This document shows positions 6,910 to 13,559 of a stretch of DNA of 13,559 nucleotides, in pieces. The notes under the pieces are model-generated. The model searched no databases. It saw only the letters and a list, made by a program, of their open reading frames with translations, and was not told where the DNA came from. Within the stretch, counting starts at the first letter, position 1. Each line of letters opens with the position of its first letter. The position numbers and the translations under genes are program-made. The DNA is from an uncultured Clostridia bacterium (lineage in GTDB: Bacteria; Bacillota; Clostridia; TANB77; CAG-508), in contig CAKPKI010000041.1 of NCBI GenBank assembly GCA_934167135.1, positions 1 through 13,559 on the forward strand, read 5' to 3'.

Positions 6910-7119
6910 ATGGAAACAATATGGTTCAAGTTAGTTGAAACTATTATTTATGTTGCTATAGGAATTATATTTTGTTTAGTTGGATATAAAATGATTGAGT
7001 TTGGGTTTAGAAAAGACTTTAAACTTACTGAGGAAGTTGATAACAATAATAAAGCTATTGGAATAATGCTTGGAGGTATGTTTATAGCAATAGCTATTAT
7101 AATGAGCGGGGTATTATGA
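6910..7119 (+). CDS. Half-size DUF350 membrane protein, second copy
   Basis: A 69-residue paralogue of the preceding gene, again with two helices (about 9-28 and 49-69). Its charged loop ends in N-N-N-K-A, followed by I-G-I-M-L-G-G-M-F-I-A-I-A-I-I, aligning with the N-V-A-A-G-F segment of the first copy. Both begin M-E-T and both have the loop pattern D-F-x-x-x-x-E. GAAAGGAG eight bases before the ATG is a strong ribosome binding site. Its stop is one base from the speE-like start, so expression of the two is probably coupled. Together the two genes look like the separated halves of a full-length four-helix DUF350 protein. Confidence 0.8.
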   Translation: METIWFKLVETIIYVAIGIIFCLVGYKMIEFGFRKDFKLTEEVDNNNKAIGIMLGGMFIAIAIIMSGVL

Positions 7120-7120
7120 A

Positions 7121-8650
7121 ATGGAAAATGAAAAAAAACAATTTGATGGTAGATTATTATTAGTGACAACTCTACTAATTTCAATATGTTCTATTATTTA
7201 TGAATTATTAATTAGTAGTATAAGCTCATATTTACAAGGAGATAGTGTTTTACAGTTCTCAATTACTATAGGATTATATATGAGTGCAATGGGAATTGGA
7301 TCTTATATATCTAAATATATAAAAGAAGATCTGTTTAACAAATTCATGTTTATAGAAATGAGTGTTGGAATAATAGGAGGATTTTCAAGTTTAGTTCTAT
7401 TTTTTGTTAATATATATACAAACATATATATATTAATAATGTATACATTGATAATACTAATAGGAATTTGTGTTGGACTAGAGATACCAATTTTAACAAG
7501 AATTATAGAAAATAATGAAAGTAATGTAAGAAAAAACTTAGCAAATATTTTTACATTTGACTATATAGGCGGATTAATAGGTTCAGTTATATTTCCAATA
7601 CTATTATTTCCAAAATTAGGATTTATTACCACTGCTTTTTTTGTAGGAACAATTAATTTAATGGTTTCTTTATTGATTATTTATAAATATAAAGAGTATA
7701 TAATTAATTATAAAACAATTAGATTGATTTCTTGTATTTGTTTTATCATAATATTAACATTTCTATGCATAGGAAATTTTATTACAGATCAAATTGAAAA
7801 AGGTTTATATATGGATGATGTTATATTATCTAAACAGACCAAATATCAGAAAATAGTATTGACGAAACATAAAGATGATTTAAGACTATTTTTAGATGGA
7901 AATTTACAATTCAGTTCTAGTGATGAATATAGATACCATGAAGCTTTAGTTCATGTTCCCATGTTATATGCACCAAATCATAAAAGGGTTTTAATTCTTG
8001 GGGGTGGAGATGGATTAGCCACAAGAGAAATTTTAAAATATCAAGATGTTGAAGAAATTGTTTTGGTAGATATTGATAAGGAAATGACAGATTTATGCAG
8101 TAATGATAAACAAATAAAAAAATTAAATAATAATTCCTTAGGAGATAAAAAAGTAACTATAATAAATCGAGACGGATATATGTATATACAGGAAAATAAA
8201 CAGAAATTTAATGTTATAATTATTGATTTCCCAGACCCCAATAATGAAAGTTTAAATAAATTGTATACAAATATTTTTTATAATTATATAAAAAACAATT
8301 TAACAGATGACGGAGTTATGGTTACTCAATCAACAAGTCCATATTATGCAAAAAAGTCTTTTTGGTGTATAAATAAAACTATAAAGAGTCAATTTGAGAA
8401 TGTTATACCATATCATTTGCAAGTGCCTTCATTTGGAGAGTGGGGATTTAATCTAGCATTCAATGGAGATAATAAAATGGAGGATATATCCAATACATCA
8501 TTAAAAACTAAATATCTAAATTCGGAAAATATTAATTCCATGTTTGTTTTTGGAAACGATGAAAAAATCGTATTAGAAAATATAGAAGAAAATAATATGT
8601 TTAAGCCTTCATTAATAATTTATTATAATGAAGAAGTGCAAAATTGGTAA
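7121..8650 (+). CDS. speE: Membrane-fused polyamine aminopropyltransferase (spermidine synthase-like)
   Basis: A 509-residue protein. Residues 1-220 hold about seven membrane helices, and the C-terminal half is a spermidine synthase domain. Visible motifs are Y-Q-K-I, L-D-G-N-L-Q (258-263), D-E-Y-R-Y-H-E (268-274), the G-G-G-D297-G donor-binding loop, D317-I-D319, R-D351-G, the catalytic I-D369-F-P-D372-P, and the late S-F-W-C-I and P-S-F-G-E-W-G-F segments typical of the membrane-fused subgroup. All expected catalytic aspartates are present. It should transfer aminopropyl from decarboxylated AdoMet to an amine, with the active domain held at the membrane. The acceptor cannot be read from sequence. 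The start is one base after the upstream stop, with only a weak ribosome binding site, implying coupling. Confidence 0.88.
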   Translation: MENEKKQFDGRLLLVTTLLISICSIIYELLISSISSYLQGDSVLQFSITIGLYMSAMGIGSYISKYIKEDLFNKFMFIEMSVGIIGGFSSLVLFFVNIYTNIYILIMYTLIILIGICVGLEIPILTRIIENNESNVRKNLANIFTFDYIGGLIGSVIFPILLFPKLGFITTAFFVGTINLMVSLLIIYKYKEYIINYKTIRLISCICFIIILTFLCIGNFITDQIEKGLYMDDVILSKQTKYQKIVLTKHKDDLRLFLDGNLQFSSSDEYRYHEALVHVPMLYAPNHKRVLILGGGDGLATREILKYQDVEEIVLVDIDKEMTDLCSNDKQIKKLNNNSLGDKKVTIINRDGYMYIQENKQKFNVIIIDFPDPNNESLNKLYTNIFYNYIKNNLTDDGVMVTQSTSPYYAKKSFWCINKTIKSQFENVIPYHLQVPSFGEWGFNLAFNGDNKMEDISNTSLKTKYLNSENINSMFVFGNDEKIVLENIEENNMFKPSLIIYYNEEVQNW

Positions 8651-8661
8651 AGGAGAAATAA

Positions 8662-8958
8662 ATGAAAGCAGTAATGTACAATTATCATAAGTGGATAAAG
8701 TATCAGGAAGAAGAAATATTGATAACTATCATGGAAAGTATCTTGTTGGAAAGTGGTTTTACAATAATAAATAAAGTAGAACACTATTTTCCAAGTCAGG
8801 GGTATACTGGTTTATGGCTCTTGGCCGAAAGTCATTTAGCAATACATACTTTTCCAGAAGAAGATAAAATATATATTGAAATTTCTAGTTGTGTAAAAAA
8901 ATATTTTGATTGTTTTGTAAAAAAATTTGAACAATTGGAAATGATAGAGTTTGTATAA
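8662..8958 (+). CDS. speD: Compact S-adenosylmethionine decarboxylase (SpeD family)
   Basis: A 98-residue class 1b-type AdoMet decarboxylase that makes the aminopropyl donor for the enzyme encoded just upstream. The self-cleavage and catalytic residues are visible: L-A-E56-S57-H (S57 becomes the pyruvoyl group), H62 in A-I-H-T-F-P-E, and C77 in I-S-S-C. Their spacings (5 and 20 residues after the serine) equal those of Thermotoga maritima SpeD (S63, H68, C83). The protein is shorter than the usual roughly 115-130 residues, mainly at the C-terminus. AGGAG lies six bases before the ATG and the gap to speE is 11 bases. It is the last gene of the operon. Substrate use by this subgroup could differ from classical SpeD. 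Confidence 0.88.
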   Translation: MKAVMYNYHKWIKYQEEEILITIMESILLESGFTIINKVEHYFPSQGYTGLWLLAESHLAIHTFPEEDKIYIEISSCVKKYFDCFVKKFEQLEMIEFV

Positions 8959-8994
8959 AAAGTTCATTATGATTTTGCAAAATGAAGAACAAAT

Positions 8995-9028
8995 AAAAAT
9001 CGGAGACATTGTCCCCGATTTTTATTTT
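8995..9028. terminator. Bidirectional terminator shared by the speD operon and ssrA
   Basis: AAAAATCGG (8995-9003) pairs with CCGATTTTT (9015-9023), extended by GAC/GTC inside one mismatch, with an ATT loop. T-runs follow on both strands. It ends the polyamine operon from the left and the tmRNA gene from the right. Confidence 0.9.
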
Positions 9029-9380
9029 TGGTGGAGATGAGGGGAGTCGAACCCCTGTCCATAACATTATCCATACAAACTTCTCCGAGTGCAGTTTATT
9101 ATTAAAATTCATCTAAAAATCATTAATAAACAAAAGATTTTCAGATATATCTGCATACATACCCACTATTTTTGCAGAAAAAATAGTTTTGTTTCCCGCT
9201 AAATGACACCAAATTAAAATATGCGGTAATATTTTAATAGGCGTTACTGCAACTAAGCAGCAAAAGCTAATTCTGTATTATCAGCGTTTATATTTATTTT
9301 TCTCGTTTTTTAAGTGGCAAACGAGAATCCACTACTCGCTATTTGTACTTCCAATGCAATGTCGAAACCATTACATCCCC
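9029..9380 (-). ncRNA. ssrA: Transfer-messenger RNA (tmRNA)
   Basis: About 352 bases on the - strand. The 5' end GGGGATG (9380-9374) pairs with CATCTCC near the 3' end to form the acceptor stem with one G-U pair, and an encoded CCA ends at 9029. The 5' side continues TAATGGTTTCGAC and the 3' side has the T-arm GGGGTTCGACTCCCC, both hallmark tmRNA sequences. The tag frame ends at TAG 9255-9253 and reads NINADNTELAFAA if it begins at 9294. The resume codon is uncertain. tmRNA with SmpB frees ribosomes stalled on broken messages and tags the product for proteolysis. Pseudoknots were not modelled. Confidence 0.95.
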
Positions 9381-9392
9381 AAATACATATCT

Positions 9393-9421
9393 ATTATAAT
9401 ATAGATATTAAACAAATTCAA
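9393..9421 (-). promoter_or_regulatory. ssrA promoter
   Basis: On the - strand TTGAAT (9421-9416), a 17-bp spacer and a perfect TATAAT (9398-9393). The -10 box lies 12 bases before the mature 5' end, which fits a short precursor trimmed by RNase P. Confidence 0.8.
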
Positions 9422-9440
9422 GCAGAATTTGTTGTTTTAG

Positions 9441-9469
9441 TTGAAAAAATCTTTAATTTATGTAATAAT
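9441..9469 (+). promoter_or_regulatory. Candidate mutS2 promoter
   Basis: TTGAAA (9441-9446) is followed after 16-17 bases by TAATAAT-like sequence (9463-9469). The -10 box is weak. It is divergent from the ssrA promoter, with about 20 bp between the two -35 boxes. Confidence 0.35.
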
Positions 9470-9506
9470 AATTTTGCTAAATATTTTATAACTTTTGGAG
9501 GAGATA

Positions 9507-11870
9507 ATGGACAATAACTTAACAAAATTAGAATTTAATAAGATTTTAGATGATATATCTAATCATGCAAAAACATATTTAGGAAAAAAATATATATATG
9601 AAATAAAACCTTCTAAAAATAAAGAAGAAGTTGAAAAAATGCTAGCTGAAACAAATCAAGGAGTAGTATTAATACAAAGAAATAGTACACCTCCACTTGG
9701 AGAAATAGCAGATATCACAGTATATCTTAAAACTTTAAAAGGGTGTGGCTCACTTGGAATTAAAGCATTATTGGAAATAAAAAATATATTACAAATGGCG
9801 GGGAATTTAAAAGAATATTTTAATAAAGATTTTCTTGAAACATCCGATTTTTCAGATATTGAATTATACTTTGCAAATTTATATGTAAATCCAAGCATAG
9901 TATCAATTTTAGAAAAATCAATTATAGATGAAGATAATATTGCAGACAATGCATCAGACAAATTACAGGAAATTCGTAGAAAAAAGCGTAGAACTGAACA
10001 ATCTATTCGTTCGAAACTAAATTCAATTTTACATTCATCTACATATTCAAAATATATAAGAGAAAATTTAGTAACTATTCGTAATGGTCGTTTCGTAATA
10101 CCTGTAAAAGAAGAATATCGTAGTTATGTAAAAGGATTAGTTCATGATATGTCAAGTAGTGGTTCAACAGTATTTATAGAACCAATATCAGTATTTGACT
10201 TAAATAATGAACTTTCAAATTTACACATTGAAGAAGAATTAGAAATAGAAAGAATTTTACAAAATTTAAGTGGATTACTATTTCCATATACCAATGAATT
10301 AGAAGACAATGTTAATTTAATAGGAAAACTTGATTTTATATTTGCTAAATCAAGTTATTCTATAAAATTAAATTGTACAACTCCTAATATTAATGACAAC
10401 AAGCAAATAATTTTAAATAATGCACGTCATCCACTAATAGAACAAAAGCAAGTTGTTCCAATTTCATTAGAATTGGGAAAAAATTTTTCAAGTCTAATAA
10501 TTACAGGACCAAATACTGGTGGAAAAACAGTATCTCTGAAAACAATAGGATTATTAGCAACAATGGCATGTAGTGGTTTAAATATTCCAGCTGAAGAAAA
10601 TTCGAGTATATATGTATTTGATAATATATTTGCTGATATTGGAGATGAACAGAGTATTAGTGAATCATTAAGTACATTTTCATCACACATTAGTAATATT
10701 GTAAGAATAACACAAAATGCTACTCTAGACAGTCTGATTCTTGTGGATGAACTTGGTTCAGGAACAGATCCACTTGAAGGTGCACATCTTGCTATTAGTA
10801 TTTTACAATATTTTACAGAGATGAAATGCCTTACAGTTGCAACATCACATTACCAAGAATTAAAGAAATATGCATTAGTAACACCAGGATTTAAAAATGC
10901 AAGTGTTGAATTTGATATAGAAAACTTAAAACCGACATACAGATTATTAGTAGGAATACCAGGAAAAAGTAATGCTTTTGCAATAAGTAGAAAACTTGGA
11001 TTAAATGAATCAATTATAAAAAGAGCCTCTTCTATGATAGATAAAGAAACTGTAAATATAGAAGATTTACTAAAAACTATTTATGATGAAAAATCTCAAA
11101 TTGAAGATGAAAAACATCGAATATCAATTGAATTAGAAGAAGCGGAAAAACTAAGAAAATCATTAAAGAATCAAAACACAGATGTTTATAATAAAGAAAA
11201 AGAATTAATTGCAAATGCAAAACAAGAAGCTAAGCAAATTTTATTAGAAGCTAAAGAAACTGCAAATTCAATTATAAAAGATATAGATAATACAAATTCG
11301 TCATCTAAAGCTAATAAACTTAGAAATAAATTAAATGATGAAATATCATCTTTATCTACTAATAAAGATGAATTGGAAATCTCAAATAATCTTTTACCAA
11401 GGATAAAGCGTGAAGATATTAAGCCAGGATTAAATGTATATGTAAAAAATATAAATTCTAGTGGAACAATAATATCTAATGTTTCTAAGGATAATACAGT
11501 TCAAGTACAAGTTGGAATAATGAAGATGAAGGTTGATATAAATAATTTATTAGAAGATAAAAAAACTCAAAAAGTTAGTATTGATAAAAAAATAGCTCAT
11601 TCAAAATTTAAGGCTCAAACAGTAAAACCAGAAATAAATGTATTAGGATTAACAGTAAGTGAAGCTATTCAGATTATAGATAAATACATAGATGATTGTT
11701 TTATAGCAAAATTAACACCTGTACATATTGTTCATGGAAAAGGAACTGGAGCTCTACGAAAAGGAATCCATCAATATTTAAAGACAAATAAAATTGTTGA
11801 TAATTTTAGACTTGGAACTTTTGGAGAGGGAGAAATGGGGGTTACAGTAGTGAGTTTAAAAATAAAATAA
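9507..11870 (+). CDS. mutS2: Endonuclease MutS2 / ribosome-collision factor with Smr domain
   Basis: A 787-residue MutS2. The ATPase core has Walker A G334-P-N-T-G-G-K-T341, Walker B L-V-D414-E415, the S-x-S-T-F-S-S-H signature between them and T-S-H-Y-Q-E-L after. A long charged coiled region (about 510-630) follows. The C-terminal Smr domain (from about 709) has H743-G-K-G-T-G-A-L-R-K-G. MutS2 lacks the mismatch-binding domain of MutS. In B. subtilis it binds collided ribosomes and splits them for quality control, and in other species it limits recombination. The usual Smr LDLRG motif reads I-N-V-L-G here. The start is ATG 9507 with GGAGGAG upstream; TTG 9495 precedes that site and is rejected. 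It is divergent from ssrA. Confidence 0.95.
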   Translation: MDNNLTKLEFNKILDDISNHAKTYLGKKYIYEIKPSKNKEEVEKMLAETNQGVVLIQRNSTPPLGEIADITVYLKTLKGCGSLGIKALLEIKNILQMAGNLKEYFNKDFLETSDFSDIELYFANLYVNPSIVSILEKSIIDEDNIADNASDKLQEIRRKKRRTEQSIRSKLNSILHSSTYSKYIRENLVTIRNGRFVIPVKEEYRSYVKGLVHDMSSSGSTVFIEPISVFDLNNELSNLHIEEELEIERILQNLSGLLFPYTNELEDNVNLIGKLDFIFAKSSYSIKLNCTTPNINDNKQIILNNARHPLIEQKQVVPISLELGKNFSSLIITGPNTGGKTVSLKTIGLLATMACSGLNIPAEENSSIYVFDNIFADIGDEQSISESLSTFSSHISNIVRITQNATLDSLILVDELGSGTDPLEGAHLAISILQYFTEMKCLTVATSHYQELKKYALVTPGFKNASVEFDIENLKPTYRLLVGIPGKSNAFAISRKLGLNESIIKRASSMIDKETVNIEDLLKTIYDEKSQIEDEKHRISIELEEAEKLRKSLKNQNTDVYNKEKELIANAKQEAKQILLEAKETANSIIKDIDNTNSSSKANKLRNKLNDEISSLSTNKDELEISNNLLPRIKREDIKPGLNVYVKNINSSGTIISNVSKDNTVQVQVGIMKMKVDINNLLEDKKTQKVSIDKKIAHSKFKAQTVKPEINVLGLTVSEAIQIIDKYIDDCFIAKLTPVHIVHGKGTGALRKGIHQYLKTNKIVDNFRLGTFGEGEMGVTVVSLKIK

Positions 11871-11878
11871 ATATTGTT

Positions 11879-11926
11879 AGGACGTACTTTTTTGACAATT
11901 GTATATGTCAGAAAAGTCGTCCTTTT
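11879..11926. terminator. Long-stem terminator between mutS2 and spoVT
   Basis: AGGACG (11879-11884) pairs with CGTCCT (11918-11923). A second helix pairs the CTTTTTTGACA arm with TGTCAGAAAAG, with a small bulge and one mismatch, around an AT-rich loop. A short T-run and then a second T-tract follow on the + strand. It lies between convergent genes and may serve both. Confidence 0.65.
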
Positions 11927-11935
11927 GACAATTTT

Positions 11936-12490
11936 TTATATTTCCATTTGACTGCCTAAAAAACTTGCAGCTGATTGTGCAACCTTTTTTTCAACTTCAT
12001 TCATTTTTGTGTTTGACTCTTTTGACAATAAAATTACTGTTCCAATTGTATCTCCATTTGAAATTATTGGATATACTACTTGTGAATTATATTTTCTTTC
12101 ATTGTTATCATTTTTAGTAATAGGAACGGCAATATCACTATTATCTTTACTTGTATATACTTCTTTATCTTCCATTAATTGTTCTAATTCTTCACTTATA
12201 TTTTGTTCTAAAAAATCTTTTTTAGGACCACCAGAAATTGCTATTACTGTATCTTTGTCTGTTATACATGCAATATGCCCAGTTGTTTTTGACAATGTTT
12301 CTGCATATCCTGTTGCAAATTCGGACAATTCACCTATTGGTGAATATTTTTTTAAAATTACTTGTCCTTCTCTATCTGTAAATATTTCTAAAGGTTCGCC
12401 TTCTTTTATACGTAATGTTTTTCTTATTTCTTTTGGAATTACAACTCTACCTAAGTCATCTATTCGTCTTACAACTCCTGTTGCTTTCAT
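11936..12490 (-). CDS. spoVT: Stage V sporulation protein T, AbrB-family regulator
   Basis: A 184-residue regulator (B. subtilis SpoVT has about 178). Residues 1-50 are an AbrB swapped-hairpin DNA-binding domain, M-K-A-T-G-V-V-R-R-I-D-D-L-G-R-V-V-I-P-K, with R-K-T-L-R-I-K-E-G-E-P-L-E-I. Residues 56-184 form the GAF-like domain that helps tetramerisation, ending in S-A-A-S-F-L-G. SpoVT tunes the late forespore sigma-G regulon. ATG 12490 has AGGAGG upstream in its leader. Longer in-frame reading to 12553 runs through the promoter region and is rejected. It is convergent with mutS2 and divergent from hpf. Confidence 0.95.
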   Translation of the reverse strand: MKATGVVRRIDDLGRVVIPKEIRKTLRIKEGEPLEIFTDREGQVILKKYSPIGELSEFATGYAETLSKTTGHIACITDKDTVIAISGGPKKDFLEQNISEELEQLMEDKEVYTSKDNSDIAVPITKNDNNERKYNSQVVYPIISNGDTIGTVILLSKESNTKMNEVEKKVAQSAASFLGSQMEI

Positions 12491-12522
12491 AATCTTCCTC
12501 CTTTTTGTTTTAAGTATATTCT

Positions 12523-12551
12523 TATTATGACAAAAAAGGAAAAAAATATAC
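12523..12551 (-). promoter_or_regulatory. Candidate sigma-G-type forespore promoter of spoVT
   Basis: On the - strand GTATA (12551-12547) and CATAATA (12529-12523), separated by 17 bases. These match the sigma-G consensus as I recall it (GHATR, about 18 bases, CATnHTA). The -10 box is 32 bases before the spoVT ATG. B. subtilis spoVT is itself sigma-G dependent. Confidence 0.55.
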
Positions 12552-12579
12552 ACAAAAACAAGAAAATTTCAACAAAACC

Positions 12580-12608
12580 TTGCTAAAAATAGGAATAAAA
12601 GGTATAAT
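12580..12608 (+). promoter_or_regulatory. Vegetative promoter of hpf
   Basis: TTGCTA (12580-12585), a 17-bp spacer and a perfect TATAAT (12603-12608), giving a leader of about 38 bases. Confidence 0.7.
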
Positions 12609-12652
12609 AAAAATATACTAAAAAATATAACGAAAAGAGAGGAGCGATTTTT

Positions 12653-13177
12653 ATGCAAATAAAAATAACAGGAAAGGAACTAAAGGTAACAGAAGCAATA
12701 AACGATTATGTAGAAAAGAAAATGGAAAGAATAGCAAAATATTTTGACAATGCAGAAGCTGATGTAACATTAAAAGTGGAAAAAAATATACAAATTGCAG
12801 AAATTAAAGTATCAGCAAGTGGAGAAATGTTTAGAGCTGTTACAGAAGACAAAGATTTATATGCATCTATAGATAAAGATATAGATATATTAGAAGGTCA
12901 AATTAGAAAAGCAAAAACAAAAAAAGATAAAATGATGAAAGAAGCTAGTTTAAAATCACTAGATGTTGAAATGCCAACACATGAAGTAACAGATGAAATA
13001 TTAAAAACAGAATATTATGATATTAAACCAATGACACCAGAAGATGCAAAATTAAAGTTACAAGAAAGACCAACACAAATGTTTTTAGCATTTGTTAATG
13101 TTGAAACTTCTAAGGTTAATGTAATTCATAAATTAAAAGATGGAAAAAATTATGGTTTAATTGAGCCAGAAGCTTAA
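12653..13177 (+). CDS. hpf: Long-form ribosome hibernation promoting factor
   Basis: A 174-residue HPF of the long type. The N-terminal domain (1-95) starts M-Q-I-K-I-T-G-K and has the beta-alpha-beta fold pattern that sits on the 30S decoding centre. A charged linker follows. The C-terminal domain (about 118-172), with Y-D-I-K-P-M-T-P-E-D-A and the closing D-G-K-N-Y-G-L-I-E-P-E, dimerises to join two 70S ribosomes into inactive 100S particles. GAGAGGAG eight bases before the ATG sets the start. It is transcribed alone between its own promoter and terminator. Confidence 0.95.
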   Translation: MQIKITGKELKVTEAINDYVEKKMERIAKYFDNAEADVTLKVEKNIQIAEIKVSASGEMFRAVTEDKDLYASIDKDIDILEGQIRKAKTKKDKMMKEASLKSLDVEMPTHEVTDEILKTEYYDIKPMTPEDAKLKLQERPTQMFLAFVNVETSKVNVIHKLKDGKNYGLIEPEA

Positions 13178-13193
13178 TAGAATATATATAATT

Positions 13194-13225
13194 AAAGATG
13201 GACTACTATGGTTCATCTTTTTTTT
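13194..13225 (+). terminator. hpf intrinsic terminator
   Basis: AAAGATGGAC (13194-13203) pairs with GTTCATCTTT (13211-13220) with one G-T wobble and a seven-base loop. A run of eight T (13218-13225) follows. Confidence 0.9.
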
Positions 13226-13244
13226 CGTTATTTTACATAAATGC

Positions 13245-13273
13245 TTGATTTTTGATTTAAAATAAATTATAAT
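13245..13273 (+). promoter_or_regulatory. lysS promoter
   Basis: TTGATT (13245-13250), a 17-bp spacer and a perfect TATAAT (13268-13273), giving a leader of about 30 bases. I see no T-box or other leader structure. Confidence 0.7.
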
Positions 13274-13309
13274 ACTTTTGTATATATGAGAAAGAAGGAG
13301 AGAATAAAA

Positions 13310-13559
13310 ATGCAAGAAAATAAAAATCAAAATCAAGAAGTAGAATTAGATGAAAATCATTTAATACAAATAAGAAAAGATAAATTAAAAGAATTACAAG
13401 AACAAGGAAAAGATCCATTTGAAATAACAAAATTTAATAGAACAAACACAGCTGGAGAAATAAAATCAAATTATGAAGAATTTGAAAATAAAGATGTAAC
13501 AGTAGCAGGAAGAATAATTGCAAAAAGAATTATGGGAAAAGCATCATTCTGTACAATAC
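13310..13559 (+). CDS. lysS: Lysyl-tRNA synthetase, class II (N-terminal part, cut by window end)
   Basis: Only the first 83 codons are present; the gene runs off the right edge. A charged N-terminal stretch leads into I-R-x-D-K-L-K-E-L-Q-E-Q-G-K-D-P-F, then the beginning of the OB-fold anticodon-binding domain with V-T-V-A-G-R-I and M-G-K-A-S-F. This matches the start of bacterial class II LysRS, which charges tRNA-Lys. AAGGAG nine bases before the ATG defines the start. Catalytic motifs lie outside the window and could not be checked. Confidence 0.93.
   Translation, partial: MQENKNQNQEVELDENHLIQIRKDKLKELQEQGKDPFEITKFNRTNTAGEIKSNYEEFENKDVTVAGRIIAKRIMGKASFCTI

Noticed and set aside
9314..9517. 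67-codon + strand frame across the ssrA 5' end and the mutS2 start
   Set aside because: It is explained by the complement of tmRNA and the ssrA promoter, and it overlaps the real mutS2 start.
12009..12530. 173-codon + strand frame antisense to spoVT
   Set aside because: spoVT on the other strand is unmistakable. The antisense frame has no family resemblance or start signal.
1..13559. CRISPR array, insertion sequence, phage genes or restriction/toxin system
   Set aside because: No regularly spaced repeats, transposase, integrase, phage structural or defence-type domains were seen.

Overview
This window is strongly AT-rich, tightly packed DNA from a Gram-positive bacterium of the Firmicutes, most likely a member of the Clostridia. 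The evidence is the gene content (spoVT, long-form hpf, ylmH, mutS2, ssrA, a GuaD-type deaminase), clear AGGAG-type ribosome binding sites, and codon use dominated by A and T. SpoVT suggests a spore former or a close relative. I cannot name a species.

Layout. 1-220: leader with one copy of a 59-bp dispersed repeat. 221-1692 (+): a two-gene operon, a membrane lipid (polyprenol/diacylglycerol-type) kinase and the S4 RNA-binding protein YlmH, ending in a bidirectional terminator. 1718-2850 (-): tsaB and rimI, overlapping by one base. 2863-3103: divergent intergenic region with the tsaB promoter and the second repeat copy. 3104-3565 (+): guanine-deaminase-like enzyme. 3617-4381 (-): two unrecognised small genes, one with an internal duplication. 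4456-4516: two strong promoters back to back.

4577-8958 (+) is the most distinctive part. It is a single apparent operon of DUF3137 protein (a wreck), DUF4178/DUF4247-like membrane protein (frameshifted), two half-size DUF350 membrane proteins, a spermidine-synthase domain fused to about seven membrane segments, and a compact AdoMet decarboxylase. The last two form a self-contained aminopropyl-transfer module: SpeD makes the aminopropyl donor and the SpeE-like domain transfers it at the membrane. The acceptor is unknown. The enzymes and DUF350 proteins are intact, while the first two genes carry disabling lesions.

8995-9028 is a terminator shared with ssrA (tmRNA, - strand, 9029-9380). Across a 126-bp gap lies mutS2 (+, 9507-11870). 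Then come spoVT (-, 11936-12490, with a sigma-G-like promoter), hpf (+, 12653-13177) and the 5' part of lysS (+, from 13310, running off the window). YlmH, tmRNA, MutS2 and HPF all act on stalled or idle ribosomes, so the flanks of the polyamine operon are mostly translation housekeeping. Almost every transcription unit has a recognisable 17-bp-spaced promoter or a hairpin terminator.
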